Shown: positions 16,244-26,367, counted from the stretch's first letter. The stretch: DNA of 64,000 nucleotides from an uncultured Actinomycetes bacterium (GCA_937926105.1 CALANS010000050.1:222729-286728); one strand, 5' to 3'. Notes: generated by a model not told the origin, from the letters alone. Program-made: numbers and translations.

Positions 16244-17704
16244 ATGACCACCCTGTCGCTGTCGTCCTCGGCACCGCTGCGCGCACGGGCAGACGCGCTC
16301 GTCGTCGCTCTGTTTGCCGGGGATGCAGGTGCCCCGATCCCGGTCGTCCCCGAGCTGGCGAGCCTGGCACCGGCGGCGGCGCTGGCCGGTGCCACCGGGA
16401 AGGCCGGGGAGGTGACGGCGATCCCGGCCCCGGACGGCGTCGCAGCAGCGCGCGTGATCGCGGTCGGGCTGGGCGCGCAGGCGGAACTGACCGGAGAGCG
16501 AGTCAGGCGGGCGGCCGGGGCCGTGTCCCGGGCGGCGGCCGGACTGCGGCGCGTGGTGTCCACGCTCGGATTGGCCGACGGTACCGCCCTGAAAGCGGCG
16601 GCGGAGGGTCACCTGCTCGGCGGATATGCGTTTGCCGGCTACTCCGATCCGGCCAAGCAGCCGGTCGAGCAGGTGGTGCTGGCCGTCGGAAAGGTGGACC
16701 GGGTCGCCCGACAGGCACTGCACGTCGCCGTCGTCACCGCCGAGGCCGTGGCGCTGGCCCGGGACCTGGTCAACACAGCCCCGAACGACCTGCCGCCCGC
16801 CGTGTTCGCCGACCGGGCGGCCGCCGCCGCGCGGGCCGCCGGGCTGCGGGTGCAGGTGCTGGACGACAAGGCCCTCGCGCGCGGCGGCTACGGGGGCATC
16901 CTCGGGGTCGGCTCTGGATCGACGCGCCCGCCTCGGCTGGTACGCATCAGCTACAAGCCGGCCCGGCCGTCGGCGGCGGTGGCGCTGGTCGGCAAGGGCA
17001 TCACGTTCGACTCCGGCGGGATCTCGATCAAGCCGGCGGCCGGCATGGACCACATGACCAGCGACATGGCCGGGGCGGCGGCCGTGGTGGCGACCGTCAT
17101 CGCCGCCTCGGCGCTGGGGCTGTCGGTAGCGGTGACGGCGACGGTGCCGATGGCGGAGAACCTGCCGTCCGGCTCCTCGTATCGGCCGGGCGACGTGCTA
17201 CGCCATCGCGGCGGGAAGTCCGTGCACGTGCTCAACACGGACGCGGAGGGCCGGTTGATCCTGGCCGATGCGATCGTGCGGGCCTGCGAAGACAAGCCGG
17301 ATTACCTGCTGGAGACCTCCACCCTGACCGGAGCGCAGGTGGTAGCGCTGGGCAATCGCACCATGGGTGTGATGGGCACGCCTGAGCTGCGTGACCGGGT
17401 GGCGGAACTGGCCCGTGAGGTGGGTGAGGGCGGCTGGGCGATGCCGCTGCCGGAGGAACTGCGGGAGGGCCTGGACTCCCCGCTGGCCGACATCGCCAAC
17501 GTTTCCGGCGACCGGGCAGGCGGCATGTTGGTGGCGGGGCACTACCTGTCGGAATTCGTCGCCGAGGGCGTGGCCTGGGCGCACCTGGATGTGGCCGGGC
17601 CGGCGTTCAACACCGGCAAGGCGTATGGCTACACCGGGCCGGGCGGGACCGGGGTGCCGGTGCGCACCCTGCTGGCGGTGCTGGCCGACCTGGCAGCGCG
17701 CTGA
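16244..17704 (+). CDS. pepA: Leucyl aminopeptidase (M17)
   Basis: Cytosolic two-metal aminopeptidase of 486 residues. The C-terminal catalytic domain has VGKGITFDSGG (Lys 251, Asp 256), SDMAGAA (Asp 274) and the family signature NTDAEGRL at 331-338. The N-terminal domain (1-165) is variable, as usual. The start ATG at 16244 has GGGAG about eight bases upstream. It likely trims N-terminal residues in peptide turnover. It sits between gcvT (divergent) and the lpd/sucB genes, the same relative order as gcvT-pepB-dlaT in M. tuberculosis. Confidence 0.95.
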   Translation: MTTLSLSSSAPLRARADALVVALFAGDAGAPIPVVPELASLAPAAALAGATGKAGEVTAIPAPDGVAAARVIAVGLGAQAELTGERVRRAAGAVSRAAAGLRRVVSTLGLADGTALKAAAEGHLLGGYAFAGYSDPAKQPVEQVVLAVGKVDRVARQALHVAVVTAEAVALARDLVNTAPNDLPPAVFADRAAAAARAAGLRVQVLDDKALARGGYGGILGVGSGSTRPPRLVRISYKPARPSAAVALVGKGITFDSGGISIKPAAGMDHMTSDMAGAAAVVATVIAASALGLSVAVTATVPMAENLPSGSSYRPGDVLRHRGGKSVHVLNTDAEGRLILADAIVRACEDKPDYLLETSTLTGAQVVALGNRTMGVMGTPELRDRVAELAREVGEGGWAMPLPEELREGLDSPLADIANVSGDRAGGMLVAGHYLSEFVAEGVAWAHLDVAGPAFNTGKAYGYTGPGGTGVPVRTLLAVLADLAAR

Positions 17705-17714
17705 ACGGCCCCGA

Positions 17715-17847
17715 GCCGCGAACCCCGTGCCGGGCTGCGAACCCCGTGCCGGGCTCCGATCCGCGTGCCGGGCTCCGATCCGCGTGCCTGACTCCGATCC
17801 GCGTGCCTGACTCCGATCCGCGTGCCGGGTTGCGATCCGCGTGCGCA
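17715..17847. repeat. Seven tandem copies of a 19-bp unit
   Basis: Units begin at 17715, 17734, 17753, 17772, 17791, 17810 and 17829. The consensus is close to GCTCCGATCCGCGTGCCGG, with the first two and last units diverged. Immediately after the array the sequence folds back: GCGTGC in the last unit pairs with GCACGC, and GATCCGCG with CGCGGATC near 17865-17872. The array fills the gap between two convergent genes (pepA and the 118-residue protein). It could act as a bidirectional terminator, or as a polymorphic tandem repeat. Confidence 0.85.
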
Positions 17848-17895
17848 ATTGGGCACGCAAACCGCGGATCGGCACGCAAACCGGTGCCCGGCGGG

Positions 17896-18252
17896 CTACT
17901 CCCCGAGCGCATCCTTCTCGGCCCGCTTGCGCAGAATGGTCTGCCGCCGGGAGTAGTCGCGCATCCGCTGCGGGTAGCCGACGATGTTCGCGTCGTAGAT
18001 CGGCAGGGTGTGTGACCGGGCGAACGCCTGCGCCGCCGCCGCGTTGGCAACCGGCCTGCGCGTGAACTCACCGTCGTGGGCCACCAGCAGCATGGTGGTG
18101 CTGGTGACGGTGGTCCGCGGCTCGACGAACACCTCGACGCCGCGCCGGGCCTGCACCCACTCCTCCAAAGCACGCTCGGCCGCGGCGCGCTCGGCCCGCG
18201 GGGAACCGGCACCGGCGTGACCGCGCCGTCGCCTGCGGGAGAACAAACCCAC
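17896..18252 (-). CDS. Conserved small protein of unknown function
   Basis: Protein of 118 residues. The N-terminus is very basic (VGLFSRRRRRGHAG). A helical region EERALEEWVQARRGVEVFVEP-like follows, then TTMLLVAHDGEFTRR and a C-terminal segment LPIYDANIVGYPQRMRDYSRRQ ending in charged residues. I recognise it only as an uncharacterised actinobacterial type. The GTG at 18252 has AGAGGGG five bases upstream; the longer frame upstream is Arg/Pro-rich shadow. It lies convergent to pepA across the tandem repeat and divergent from lpd. No enzyme motif is visible. Confidence 0.7.
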   Translation of the reverse strand: MGLFSRRRRRGHAGAGSPRAERAAAERALEEWVQARRGVEVFVEPRTTVTSTTMLLVAHDGEFTRRPVANAAAAQAFARSHTLPIYDANIVGYPQRMRDYSRRQTILRKRAEKDALGE

Positions 18253-18503
18253 TCGTGCCCCTCTTCGCCGCTCCGATACCCAGCCGATAACCGGGCACCG
18301 GAGCCCGGGTCGATCAAGACTCCACCAGTGTGCCCCCGGTCGCGTCAACCCGACCGGTCGACGGGGCCGTGCTCGCCGGGCGCCGCGCGCTCCGAGCGCC
18401 GGGAATGCCAAGATGGACACCGGCCCCGCCGCACACCCGCGACGGCGCCCGGCGCACCGGCCAGCAGCCGGGGCCCGCAGCGCCCTTCAACGCTAGGAGC
18501 ACG

Positions 18504-19886
18504 ATGACCGACACCGCCGCCGACCTGGTGATTCTCGGCGGAGGATCCGCCGGCTACGCCTGCGCGATCCGGGCGGCCGAGCTGGGCTCGTCCGTCGTGC
18601 TGATCGAGCGGGACAAGCTCGGCGGCACCTGCCTGCACCGGGGCTGCATCCCCACCAAGACGCTGCTGCATGCCGCCGAGGTCGCCGACGAGATCAAGGA
18701 GGCGTCCGCGGTCGGGCTCAAGGCATCCTTCGAGGGCGTGGACGTTGAGGCGCTGCACTCCTACAAGAACGCCATCGTCAGCAAGCACTTCAAGGGGTTG
18801 ACCGGGCTGGTCCGCTCCCGCGGGGTGCAGATCGTATCCGGTGACGGGGTGTTCGTGGGACCGCGCAGTGTCCGGGTCGGCAGCGGGGATGACGCCGTCA
18901 CCTACACCGGGACCAACGTTGTGCTGGCCACCGGCTCGTATTCGCGGTCGCTGCCCGGCCTGGACATCACCGGCCGCGTCATCACCAGCGAACAGGCCCT
19001 GGAACTGCAGTGGGTCCCGCAGCAGGCGCTGGTGCTGGGTGGCGGCGTGATCGGCGTCGAGTTCGCATCGGTGTGGGCCTCGTTGGGCGCGGACGTAACG
19101 ATCATCGAGGCGCTGCCGTCGCTGGTTCCGGCCGAGGATCCCTGGGTGGGTAAGCAGCTGGAGCGGGCGTTCCGCAAGCGCAAGATCGGCTTCAAGACCG
19201 GGGTGCGGTTCTCCGGGGTCACCCAGGACGACAACGGAGTGACGGTGACGCTGGAGTCCGGCGAGTCGCTGTCCGGCGATCTGCTGCTCGTCGCCGTCGG
19301 GCGGGGCGCGGCCACCGACGGCTGCGGCTTTGCCGAGGCCGGCATCACCATGGACCGGGGATTCGTCATCACCAACGAGCGGCTGGCCACCAACCTGCCG
19401 AACGTGTACGCGATCGGCGACATCGTGCCCGGCCTGCAGCTGGCGCACCGCGGGTTCCAGCAGGGCATCTTCGTCGCCGAGGAGATCGCCGGGCGCAACC
19501 CCATCGTGGTGCCGGACGTCAAGGTCCCCCGCGTCACCTACTGCGACCCGCAGATTGCCTCGGTTGGCCTGACCGAGCAGCAAGCCACCGAGCAGTACGG
19601 CGATGTGGAGACCCTGGTCTACAACTCGGCCGGGAACCCCAAGACCGACATCCTGCGTACCGCGGGCGGCATCAAGGTGGTGCGCGCCAAGGACGGCCCG
19701 GTGGTCGGCTTCCACATGGTCGGCGGCCGGATCGGTGAGCTGATCGGCGAGGCACAGATGATCGTCGACTGGGAAGCGTTCCCGGAGGATGTGGCCCCCT
19801 ACGTCCACGCGCACCCGACGCAGTACGAGCAGATCGGCGAGACCATGCTCGCGCTGGCCGGCAAACCGCTGCACGTGCACAACTAA
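18504..19886 (+). CDS. lpdA: Dihydrolipoyl dehydrogenase (E3)
   Basis: FAD-dependent E3 component shared by 2-oxoacid dehydrogenase complexes, 460 residues. The FAD-binding GGGSAG is at 12-17 and the redox-active disulfide is GGTCLHRGC (Cys 43 and Cys 48). The NAD-binding GGGVIGVEFA lies in the middle, and the dimerisation domain ends with HAHPTQYEQIGE, where His-Pro-Thr supplies the active-site base. AGGAG precedes the ATG at 18504. The E2 gene follows after 49 bases, so E3 and E2 probably share a transcript. E1 is not in the window. Confidence 0.95.
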   Translation: MTDTAADLVILGGGSAGYACAIRAAELGSSVVLIERDKLGGTCLHRGCIPTKTLLHAAEVADEIKEASAVGLKASFEGVDVEALHSYKNAIVSKHFKGLTGLVRSRGVQIVSGDGVFVGPRSVRVGSGDDAVTYTGTNVVLATGSYSRSLPGLDITGRVITSEQALELQWVPQQALVLGGGVIGVEFASVWASLGADVTIIEALPSLVPAEDPWVGKQLERAFRKRKIGFKTGVRFSGVTQDDNGVTVTLESGESLSGDLLLVAVGRGAATDGCGFAEAGITMDRGFVITNERLATNLPNVYAIGDIVPGLQLAHRGFQQGIFVAEEIAGRNPIVVPDVKVPRVTYCDPQIASVGLTEQQATEQYGDVETLVYNSAGNPKTDILRTAGGIKVVRAKDGPVVGFHMVGGRIGELIGEAQMIVDWEAFPEDVAPYVHAHPTQYEQIGETMLALAGKPLHVHN

Positions 19887-19935
19887 TCGGTCCAGCCGAC
19901 TGTAGACAGTCCAGGAACCCAAGGAGCCCCGCCCC

Positions 19936-21858
19936 ATGTCCCACCCCGTGCAGATGCCGGCCCTCGGCGAAAGCGTCACCGAGGGCACCGTCACCCGCTG
20001 GCTCAAGAACGAGGGTGACCAGGTCACCGAGGACGAGCCCTTGCTGGAGGTATCCACCGACAAGGTGGACACGGAGGTGCCGGCCCCGTACTCGGGGGTA
20101 CTGGAGCGCATCCTGGTGCACGAGGATGAGACCGTCGAGGTGGGCGCCGACCTGGCGATCATCGGTGACGGGTCCGGCGGCGGGTCGGCAGACTCCAGCG
20201 GTCAGGCCGACACCGGCGCGCAGGCGGAGCCGGCGCAGCAGCAACCGGCGCCCGAGCCCGAGGCGGCACCACGGTCGGAGCAGCCCAGCGAGGCACCGTC
20301 CACAGAGACGGAGCAGCCCGCCGCCGCGCCGCAGGCGGCCGAACAGCAGGCGCCCGGTGATGGCGGGGGCGACGCGGCGTCCGGCACCCAGGTCACCATG
20401 CCGGCCATGGGCGAATCGGTGACGGAGGGCACCGTGACGCGCTGGCTCAAGCAGGTCGGCGACACCGTCGAGGTGGACGAGCCGCTGCTGGAGATCTCCA
20501 CCGACAAGGTGGACACCGAGATGCCGTCACCGGTCGGCGGTACCCTGCTGCAGATCCTGGCGCAGGAGGACGAGACCGTCGAAGTGGGGGCACCGGTCGC
20601 GATCATCGGAGCGGCGAGCGCGGCGGCCGCACCGCAGCCTCCCGCGCCGGAACCTGCCCAGCCTCCCGCGCCGGAACCGGCCCAGCAACCGGCGCCGCAG
20701 CAGCCCGCGCCGCAGGCGGCCCCGGCACCGTCCCCCGAGACACCGCCCGCTGCACCTACGGCACCCGCAGCGGCGCCCCAGCCCACGGCGCCCGCTGCGA
20801 CTCCCCCGGCGGCCCCCCCGGCGACATCTGCCGCTCCGGCCCAGGCGGCTCCGCCGCCGGCGCCGAGACCGCCCGCTCCCGCCTGGCAGCCTGCTGCTCC
20901 GCAGCGCGCCCAGGCCTATGTGACGCCAGTGGTACGCAAGCTCGCCGCCGACTCCGGCGTCGACCTGTCCACCATCACCGGCACCGGCGTGGGGGGCCGG
21001 ATCCGGCGGGAAGATGTGCTGGCCGCCGCCGAGCAGCGGCGCGCTGCTGCGGCGGCACCCGCCGCACCGGCCGCGGCGGGAACCCCCGCGGCACCGAGGA
21101 CCCCGGCAGTCCAACCCGACGCGGCCGCTACCGCGCTGATCGGTACGACGCAAAAGACTCCGCGAATCCGCCAGTCGATCGCCCGCAACATGCTCTCCGC
21201 CATCACCAGCTCGGCGCAGTTGACCACCGTCATCGAGGTCGACGTGACTCGGGTGGCGGCGCTGCGGCAACGGGCCAAGTCCGCCTTCGAGGCGCGGGAG
21301 GGCGTCAAGCTGTCGTTCCTGCCGTTCTTCGTGAAGGCGGCCGTTGAGGCGGCCAAGGCGTACCCGATCGTCAACTCCTCGCTGTCGGAGGATCTGGCGG
21401 AGATCACCTACCACCCGACGGTCAACATGGGGATTGCGGTGGACACGCCGCGCGGGCTGATCGTGCCGGTCGTGAAGAACGCCGACGACCTCAACATCGG
21501 CGGCCTGGCCCGACGGATCGCGGATCTGGCGGATCGGACGCGCAACAACAAGATCGGCCCGGACGAGCTGTCCGGCGGCACCCTGACCGTGACCAACACC
21601 GGGTCGGTGGGAGCACTGTTCGATACCGCGATCTTCGTTCCGCCGCAGTCCGCGATCCTGGTGACCGGCGCGGTGGTCAAGCGGCCGATGGTGGTGACGG
21701 ACGTCGAGGGGAACGACGTCATCGCGGTGCGGTCGATGGCCTACGTGGCGCTGTCCTACGACCATCGCACCATCGATGGAGCGGACGCCGCTCGGTACCT
21801 GTCGGCGATCAAGAAGCGCATCGAGGCCGGAGACTTCGAGGCCGACCTCGGGCTGTAG
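19936..21858 (+). CDS. sucB: Dihydrolipoamide acyltransferase (E2), two lipoyl domains
   Basis: E2 core of a 2-oxoacid dehydrogenase complex, 640 residues. Two lipoyl domains carry the modifiable lysines in STDKVDTE (Lys 43 and Lys 191). They are joined by Ala/Pro/Glu-rich flexible linkers (80-150 and 228-328). The E3-binding domain is at about 329-366 ([16 protein letters not shown]). The catalytic domain ends with the DHRTIDG active site (His 610, Asp 614). AAGGAG precedes the ATG. In actinobacteria this E2 often serves both pyruvate and 2-oxoglutarate dehydrogenase, so succinyltransferase specificity is not certain. Confidence 0.93.
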   Translation: MSHPVQMPALGESVTEGTVTRWLKNEGDQVTEDEPLLEVSTDKVDTEVPAPYSGVLERILVHEDETVEVGADLAIIGDGSGGGSADSSGQADTGAQAEPAQQQPAPEPEAAPRSEQPSEAPSTETEQPAAAPQAAEQQAPGDGGGDAASGTQVTMPAMGESVTEGTVTRWLKQVGDTVEVDEPLLEISTDKVDTEMPSPVGGTLLQILAQEDETVEVGAPVAIIGAASAAAAPQPPAPEPAQPPAPEPAQQPAPQQPAPQAAPAPSPETPPAAPTAPAAAPQPTAPAATPPAAPPATSAAPAQAAPPPAPRPPAPAWQPAAPQRAQAYVTPVVRKLAADSGVDLSTITGTGVGGRIRREDVLAAAEQRRAAAAAPAAPAAAGTPAAPRTPAVQPDAAATALIGTTQKTPRIRQSIARNMLSAITSSAQLTTVIEVDVTRVAALRQRAKSAFEAREGVKLSFLPFFVKAAVEAAKAYPIVNSSLSEDLAEITYHPTVNMGIAVDTPRGLIVPVVKNADDLNIGGLARRIADLADRTRNNKIGPDELSGGTLTVTNTGSVGALFDTAIFVPPQSAILVTGAVVKRPMVVTDVEGNDVIAVRSMAYVALSYDHRTIDGADAARYLSAIKKRIEAGDFEADLGL

Positions 21859-21933
21859 CTGGCGACGATCGGCCGCCAACGGAGGTTGATGCTCGCGGCC
21901 GGGCTGTCGGTCCGCAAGCCGGAGGAGGACACC

Positions 21934-22818
21934 GTGCGCATCGTGCTGGCGGGCTCATCCGGATTCATCGGCGGGCATCTGAGTCGAGCGCTGGAGGCCG
22001 CCGGGCACACGGTGACGACCCTGGTGCGGCGACCCGGTCGGGCGGCTACCGAGGTCGCGTGGGACCCGGACGCCGGGGTGCTGCCTTCGGCGGCGTTGGA
22101 CGGTGCCGATGTGGTGATCAATCTGTGCGGGGCGGGCGTCGGCGATCGGCGCTGGACGGCCCGACGGCTGGAGCTGCTGCGCTCGTCGCGGGTGGACCCG
22201 ACCCGGCTGCTGGCGTCGGGATGTGCCCGACACGGCGTGCTGGCGCTGCTGAACGCCTCAGCGGTCGGCTACTACGGCGACCGCGGCGACGAGCTGCTCC
22301 GTGAGTCCGCGCGGGCCGGCGCCTCGACTCTTGCCCGGCTGTGCGTGGACTGGGAGGCGGCCACCTTGCCCGCGAGCGACGCCGGCACTCGCGTGGTGCT
22401 GCTGCGCACCGGGCTGGTGCTGGGCCCGGACGGCGGGATGCTGCCTCTGTTGGCGCTGCTAACCAGAATGTTCGCCGGCGGTCGGCTGGGCAGCGGCCGT
22501 CAGTATTGGCCGTGGATCTCGGTCGCGGACCACGTCGCCGCCGTGATGTTCCTGTGCGCGGCCGATGTTCGCGGACCGGTCAACCTGACGGCCCCGAACC
22601 CGGTGCGCAACGCGGAGTTCACCCGGGAATTGGGGCACGTTCTCCGCCGGCCCACCCCGTGGGCCGTGCCCGGATTCGCCCTGCACGCCGCGCTGGGCGG
22701 TTTCGCCCAGGAGATTCTGGGCGGTCAGCGCGCCGTCCCGGCGGCTCTGCTGGCAGCGGGATTCAGCTTCCTGCAGCCAAATCTCGCGACGGCGCTGCGC
22801 GCCTGGACGGTGCGCTGA
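21934..22818 (+). CDS. TIGR01777-family epimerase (YfcH/SDR-like)
   Basis: NAD(P)-binding SDR-like protein of 294 residues. The N-terminal GSSGFIGGHL is the glycine-rich nucleotide-binding loop; NLCGAGVGDRRW, NASAVGYYGDRG and WISVADHV are typical of the TIGR01777 group. The GTG at 21934 is preceded by GGAGGAGG, which decides against the upstream ATGs. It follows sucB by 75 bases; the same neighbour pair occurs in M. tuberculosis (dlaT-Rv2216, recalled). The biochemical function of the family is unknown. The lipB/lipA genes that follow in mycobacteria are absent here. Confidence 0.85.
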   Translation: MRIVLAGSSGFIGGHLSRALEAAGHTVTTLVRRPGRAATEVAWDPDAGVLPSAALDGADVVINLCGAGVGDRRWTARRLELLRSSRVDPTRLLASGCARHGVLALLNASAVGYYGDRGDELLRESARAGASTLARLCVDWEAATLPASDAGTRVVLLRTGLVLGPDGGMLPLLALLTRMFAGGRLGSGRQYWPWISVADHVAAVMFLCAADVRGPVNLTAPNPVRNAEFTRELGHVLRRPTPWAVPGFALHAALGGFAQEILGGQRAVPAALLAAGFSFLQPNLATALRAWTVR

Positions 22819-23040
22819 TTGCCTGTTGGCAAAGTGACTGTTGTGACTGGTGGGACTGGGCGGTTGAGCGTGTCGAGGCGAACGACGAGCCGACCACCAC
22901 GAGGCCATGGCCCTGTGGGCCACCGTGGCGATCATGACCCGACAACTCACCCACGCCCTTGCCGGCCACGCACCCGCCGCGCTGGGCCAGAGCACGAGGA
23001 CCCGCGTCACCGCCCGCCACTCAAGCCGCCTGAACGCATT
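22819..23040. other. Gene-free spacer between epimerase and HNH remnant
   Basis: No frame here has a ribosome-binding site or recognisable domain. The stretch probably marks the border where the conserved gcvT-to-epimerase block joins the uppS-recO block. I see no insertion-sequence ends or target duplication that I could defend. Confidence 0.4.
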
Positions 23041-23714
23041 ATCAACAGGCTCTGAGACAGAAGAGACTATCCGGCGCGGTCGAGTGCGTTCGAGAGCCTG
23101 TTCGGCGTGGCTGAAGCGGATGTCGATGCGGTGTTCCGGGATGTCGGCCGGGTCGGGAGTCCGGGTGTGGCCGGGGATCAGGTCGGGGGCGAGGCTGGGG
23201 TAGGCGTGTCCGGTGGGGGTGGTGACGATGATGCTGCCGTCTGGGCGCTCACCGGCGGACCAGCCGGGGGCGGTGCGGACGTAGTTGCATTCCTCGGACA
23301 GCGCTTGGCCGTTGTCGATGCTGGTGGCGCGCGTCCCGCGCCGGGTGGAGTGCCGGCGCGCAGCACGTCTCGGTCCACCCAGTCACCGTCGACGCCCGGC
23401 TCATCGTCGACCACTCTGCTGGCACGTTGGGAGGCGGCGAACACCGCGGTGATGCGGGCCTGCGCGGCGGCGCAGCCGGCCTTGATGTCTTCGATGTCTT
23501 CCAGGGCCCGGATCTGGTCGATACGAACCGGGTCGTCACCGGCCGGGGTCAGACCGGCCAGGGTCCGCATCCAGTCGCCGGTCGGTCCCAGGCCGCCACC
23601 GGACCCGCCGGCGGCCGGTGCGGTGGCGGCGTCGTGATCGTGGGTGGTCGTGCCGTCCGGGCTGTCGGGGGTAAGTGACAGGGTCGGCTCATGCGGGGAC
23701 GGAGGGCGTGCCAT
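23041..23714 (-). pseudogene. Remnant of a 13E12/DUF222-type HNH endonuclease gene
   Basis: Starting at the ATG at 23714 the frame reads a Ser/Pro-rich leader, then RIDQIRALEDIEDIKAGCAAAQARITAVFAASQRAS, the usual start of DUF222-HNH proteins. The match stops near 23390. The HNH tail then appears in another frame from about 23340: ATSIDNGQALSEECNY, VRTAPGWSAGERPDGS, TPTGHAYPSLAP. The central DUF222 region and the first half of the HNH motif are missing, so the gene has lost several hundred codons and the frame. Such genes are multicopy in actinobacteria. A 10-bp inverted repeat (AACAGGCTCT 23044-23053, AGAGCCTGTT 23093-23102) lies at its 3' end. Confidence 0.75.
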
Positions 23715-23829
23715 CGACGCCGCCCGTCACCGTCACATCGTCCATACGTTCTAGACTATCGACACCAGCGCACTACCGTCAAGACATTCGCTGAACATCT
23801 ATCAAACAAATATTCGAACAAACTCTCGG

Positions 23830-24630
23830 CTACTCGGTGCCGTCTACCACTCCCCCGAACCGCCGATGGCGAGAGGCGTACATCTCGCAGGCTCGCCACA
23901 GATCGCGCCGGTCGAAGTCCGGGAACAGCGTGTCCAGGAAGACCAGCTCCGCGTAGGCGGACTGCCAGATCAGGAAGTTGCTGGTCCGCTGCTCCCCGGA
24001 CGACCGGACGAACAGGTCGACATCCGGCATGTCGGGCTCGTCCAGGTACCGCGCGAAGGCCCGTTCGGTCACCCGGTCCGGATCGATCCGCCCGGCCGCA
24101 GCGTCCCTGGCGAGCGCTCGTGCCGCGTCCGCGATCTCCGCCCGGCCGCCGTAGTTGACGCACATGGTCAGGGTGAGCACCGAGTTGGACGCCGTCATCT
24201 CCTCGGCGATCTCCAGCTCCCGGATAACGCTGCGCCACAGCCTTGGATGCCGACCGGCCCACCGCACCCGCACCCCCATGGCGTGCATATCGTCCCGCCG
24301 GCGCCGGATGACGTCCCTGTTGAAGCCCATCAGGAAACGCACCTCGTCCGGCGACCGGCGCCAGTTCTCGGTGGAGAACGCGTAGGCCGACAGATGCTTC
24401 ACGCCCAGTTCGATGGCGCCGGAGACCACGTCGAACAGCGCGGCCTCGCCACGCTTGTGTCCCTCGGTGCGGGGCAACCCGCGGGCCTTGGCCCACCGAC
24501 CGTTGCCGTCCATCACGATCGCGACGTGGTTCGGCACGGCAGCCGGCGGGATGTCGGGCGCTCGCGCACCGCTCGGATGCGGATCCGGCGGGCGAACCGG
24601 GCCCCCCCGCCGGCGCGAACCGCCGGTCAC
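23830..24630 (-). CDS. uppS: Isoprenyl (undecaprenyl-type) diphosphate synthase
   Basis: Cis-prenyltransferase of 266 residues that makes the long-chain prenyl diphosphate carrier for cell-wall synthesis. [14 protein letters not shown] contains the catalytic Asp 41. Further family motifs are [16 protein letters not shown] and [18 protein letters not shown]. The start GTG at 24630 overlaps the recO stop (GTGA), so the frame extending further upstream inside recO is a shadow. The recO-uppS order is also found in mycobacteria. Chain length (C50 or C55) cannot be told from the sequence. Confidence 0.94.
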   Translation of the reverse strand: MTGGSRRRGGPVRPPDPHPSGARAPDIPPAAVPNHVAIVMDGNGRWAKARGLPRTEGHKRGEAALFDVVSGAIELGVKHLSAYAFSTENWRRSPDEVRFLMGFNRDVIRRRRDDMHAMGVRVRWAGRHPRLWRSVIRELEIAEEMTASNSVLTLTMCVNYGGRAEIADAARALARDAAAGRIDPDRVTERAFARYLDEPDMPDVDLFVRSSGEQRTSNFLIWQSAYAELVFLDTLFPDFDRRDLWRACEMYASRHRRFGGVVDGTE

Positions 24631-25535
24631 CGCGCGGCCTGGCCGGCCATCGACACGGTCCGGTCCACCAGCGGCAATGATCGCAGCCCGCGTTCCAGAT
24701 GGAACTGCAGCAGCGCGGCCACCAGACCCGATGCCTCCCGGCGATGTTCCGGGAGCGACTGTTCCGCCACGGTCCAATCCCCGGTCGACAGGGCGGACAT
24801 CAGCTCCAACGACGCCGGAGCCGGACGCGCGAAGCCCACCCCCCGGCAGGACGGGCACAGCACCCCACCGGACGGCACATGGAAGGCCGCGTGCGGGCCA
24901 GGCGTGGCGCAGCGGGCGCAGTCGCGCATGGCGGGGGCCCACCCGGCCAGTGCCATCGCCCGCAGCAGGAACGCGTCCAGCACCAGCCCGGCGTCCCGGC
25001 GCCGAAGGGCTCCGGCCACGGCTCGTTCCAGAATGCTGGGCGCCCCACCCACCGGCACACCCCCGTTATCCGCGCTCTCGGATACCCCTCCGGTGCCGGA
25101 GCCGGGGCCCGGCACACCGGTGTCGGAGTCAGCATCGGAGCCCACGCCCACCGGATCCGCCAACGCCCGCAGCGCCGACACGACCAGCAGGTACATCCGC
25201 AGCCAGGGTTGGCGCTCCTCCGCGGTCAGCCGCTCGGCGGTCTCCGCGATCGCCGTCGCCGCTGTGTACCGAGCGTAATCGGCGACGATCGAACCGCCGA
25301 AGGAGTCGATCGTCACCGCCTGGGTAACGACGTCCAGGCTGCGCCCCTCGTACAGCTGCAGATCGACGTGGCTGAACGGCTCCAGCCTGCCGCCGAACCT
25401 GCTCTTGGTCCGCCGGACCCCCTTGGCGACCGCCCGAATCCTGCCGGTCCGTCGTGACAGCAGGGTGACGATCCGGTCGGCCTCTCCGAGTTTCGCCACT
25501 CGCAGCACCACCGCCGCGTCCCGGTACACCGCCAC
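24627..25535 (-). CDS. recO: DNA repair protein RecO
   Basis: Recombination mediator of the RecFOR pathway, 302 residues. The N-terminal OB-fold begins [23 protein letters not shown]. The zinc site is Cys 206/209 and Cys 227/230 (CARC ... CPSC). Between the two halves is an unusual Gly/Ser/Asp-rich stretch of about 40 residues (128-167) that looks like a disordered insert. The start at GTG 25535 fits the conserved N-terminus but has only a weak ribosome-binding site; the frame remains open 15 codons upstream. It is coupled to uppS. Confidence 0.9.
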   Translation of the reverse strand: MAVYRDAAVVLRVAKLGEADRIVTLLSRRTGRIRAVAKGVRRTKSRFGGRLEPFSHVDLQLYEGRSLDVVTQAVTIDSFGGSIVADYARYTAATAIAETAERLTAEERQPWLRMYLLVVSALRALADPVGVGSDADSDTGVPGPGSGTGGVSESADNGGVPVGGAPSILERAVAGALRRRDAGLVLDAFLLRAMALAGWAPAMRDCARCATPGPHAAFHVPSGGVLCPSCRGVGFARPAPASLELMSALSTGDWTVAEQSLPEHRREASGLVAALLQFHLERGLRSLPLVDRTVSMAGQAAR

Positions 25536-25704
25536 GGATCCATGGTGCCATCCGTCGGCTCGCCAACCGGGGAGGATCACCGCACTCCGGCTGCGTCTGG
25601 GCCCCTCCGATGCCGTGCACTACCCTGGGTGAACCGCGGAGCAGCCCGGTGGGTCTCCCACCACGATCCGCACCCCGCCCCCACAACCCCTGGTAGGTGA
25701 ATCG

Positions 25705-26223
25705 ATGACGGTGCCAGCGACGGTCCGCCCAGCGCTGCCGGACGACGCCGAGGACTTCACCGCCTGCCATCTGGCGTGCTGGCACGAGGCGTACGCGACG
25801 CTGTGGGGCTCCGAGCGCCTGGACGAGCTGGACGTCGCGGAACTGACCGAACGACGGCGGGCGGAGATCCAGGACGGCACCGCCGTGCACATGCTGGCCG
25901 AGCGAGAGGGCGAGGTCATCGGGGTGACCATCGCCGGCCCGTCCCGGGACGAGGATCCGCCCACCGATCTGGAGCTATATGCCATCTTCGTCCGGTCCGC
26001 GCACTATGGTACGGGCGTATCCACCAGGTTGCTGGACGCCGTGACCGAGGGCCAACCCGCCTCGCTGTGGACCTATCGGGACAATCCCCGGGCCGCCGCG
26101 TTCTACGTCAACCAGGGCTTCATCCCGGACGGTGCCGAGAAGAACGATGCGGCTGGCATCCTGGAGATTCGCATGGTGCGCAAGGAGGCCGTCCCCCGCA
26201 CCCCCGCAGGTTCCGCGCCATGA
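25705..26223 (+). CDS. GNAT family N-acetyltransferase
   Basis: Acetyl-CoA-dependent acetyltransferase of 172 residues. The acetyl-CoA-binding motif A is ELYAIFVRSAHYGTGVSTRLLDAV, and motif B contains WTYRDNPRAAAFYVNQGF. It begins with VRPALPDDAEDF, typical for the family. AGGTG precedes the ATG at 25705. The substrate is unknown; these enzymes acetylate small molecules, antibiotics or protein N-termini. It is divergent from recO and stands alone. Confidence 0.85.
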   Translation: MTVPATVRPALPDDAEDFTACHLACWHEAYATLWGSERLDELDVAELTERRRAEIQDGTAVHMLAEREGEVIGVTIAGPSRDEDPPTDLELYAIFVRSAHYGTGVSTRLLDAVTEGQPASLWTYRDNPRAAAFYVNQGFIPDGAEKNDAAGILEIRMVRKEAVPRTPAGSAP

Positions 26224-26367
26224 CGTGGAACCGGAAGGCCCTCACCACCATCTGATTCTGCACACGACCGGTATCAGGCGAGCGGATCGCCCGCTCCGGT
26301 TGTCGTACCATGCCCGTCGACGTCGGGGCGCCACGGTGTGCTCCGGCCGTACTCTCAGGAGGACTCC

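Noticed and set aside
17715..17880. Possible CRISPR array
   Set aside because: Units are contiguous 19-bp tandem copies with no unique spacers, and no cas genes are present.
22907..23203. Plus-strand frame that might be a transposase tail
   Set aside because: No DDE or HTH motif, no terminal inverted repeats with target duplication, and it crosses the HNH remnant on the other strand.
23760..23830. AT-rich stretch resembling a LexA/SOS box near the HNH remnant
   Set aside because: GTTCGAATATTTGTTTG lacks the GAAC-N4-GTTC spacing, so it is not a supportable LexA site.
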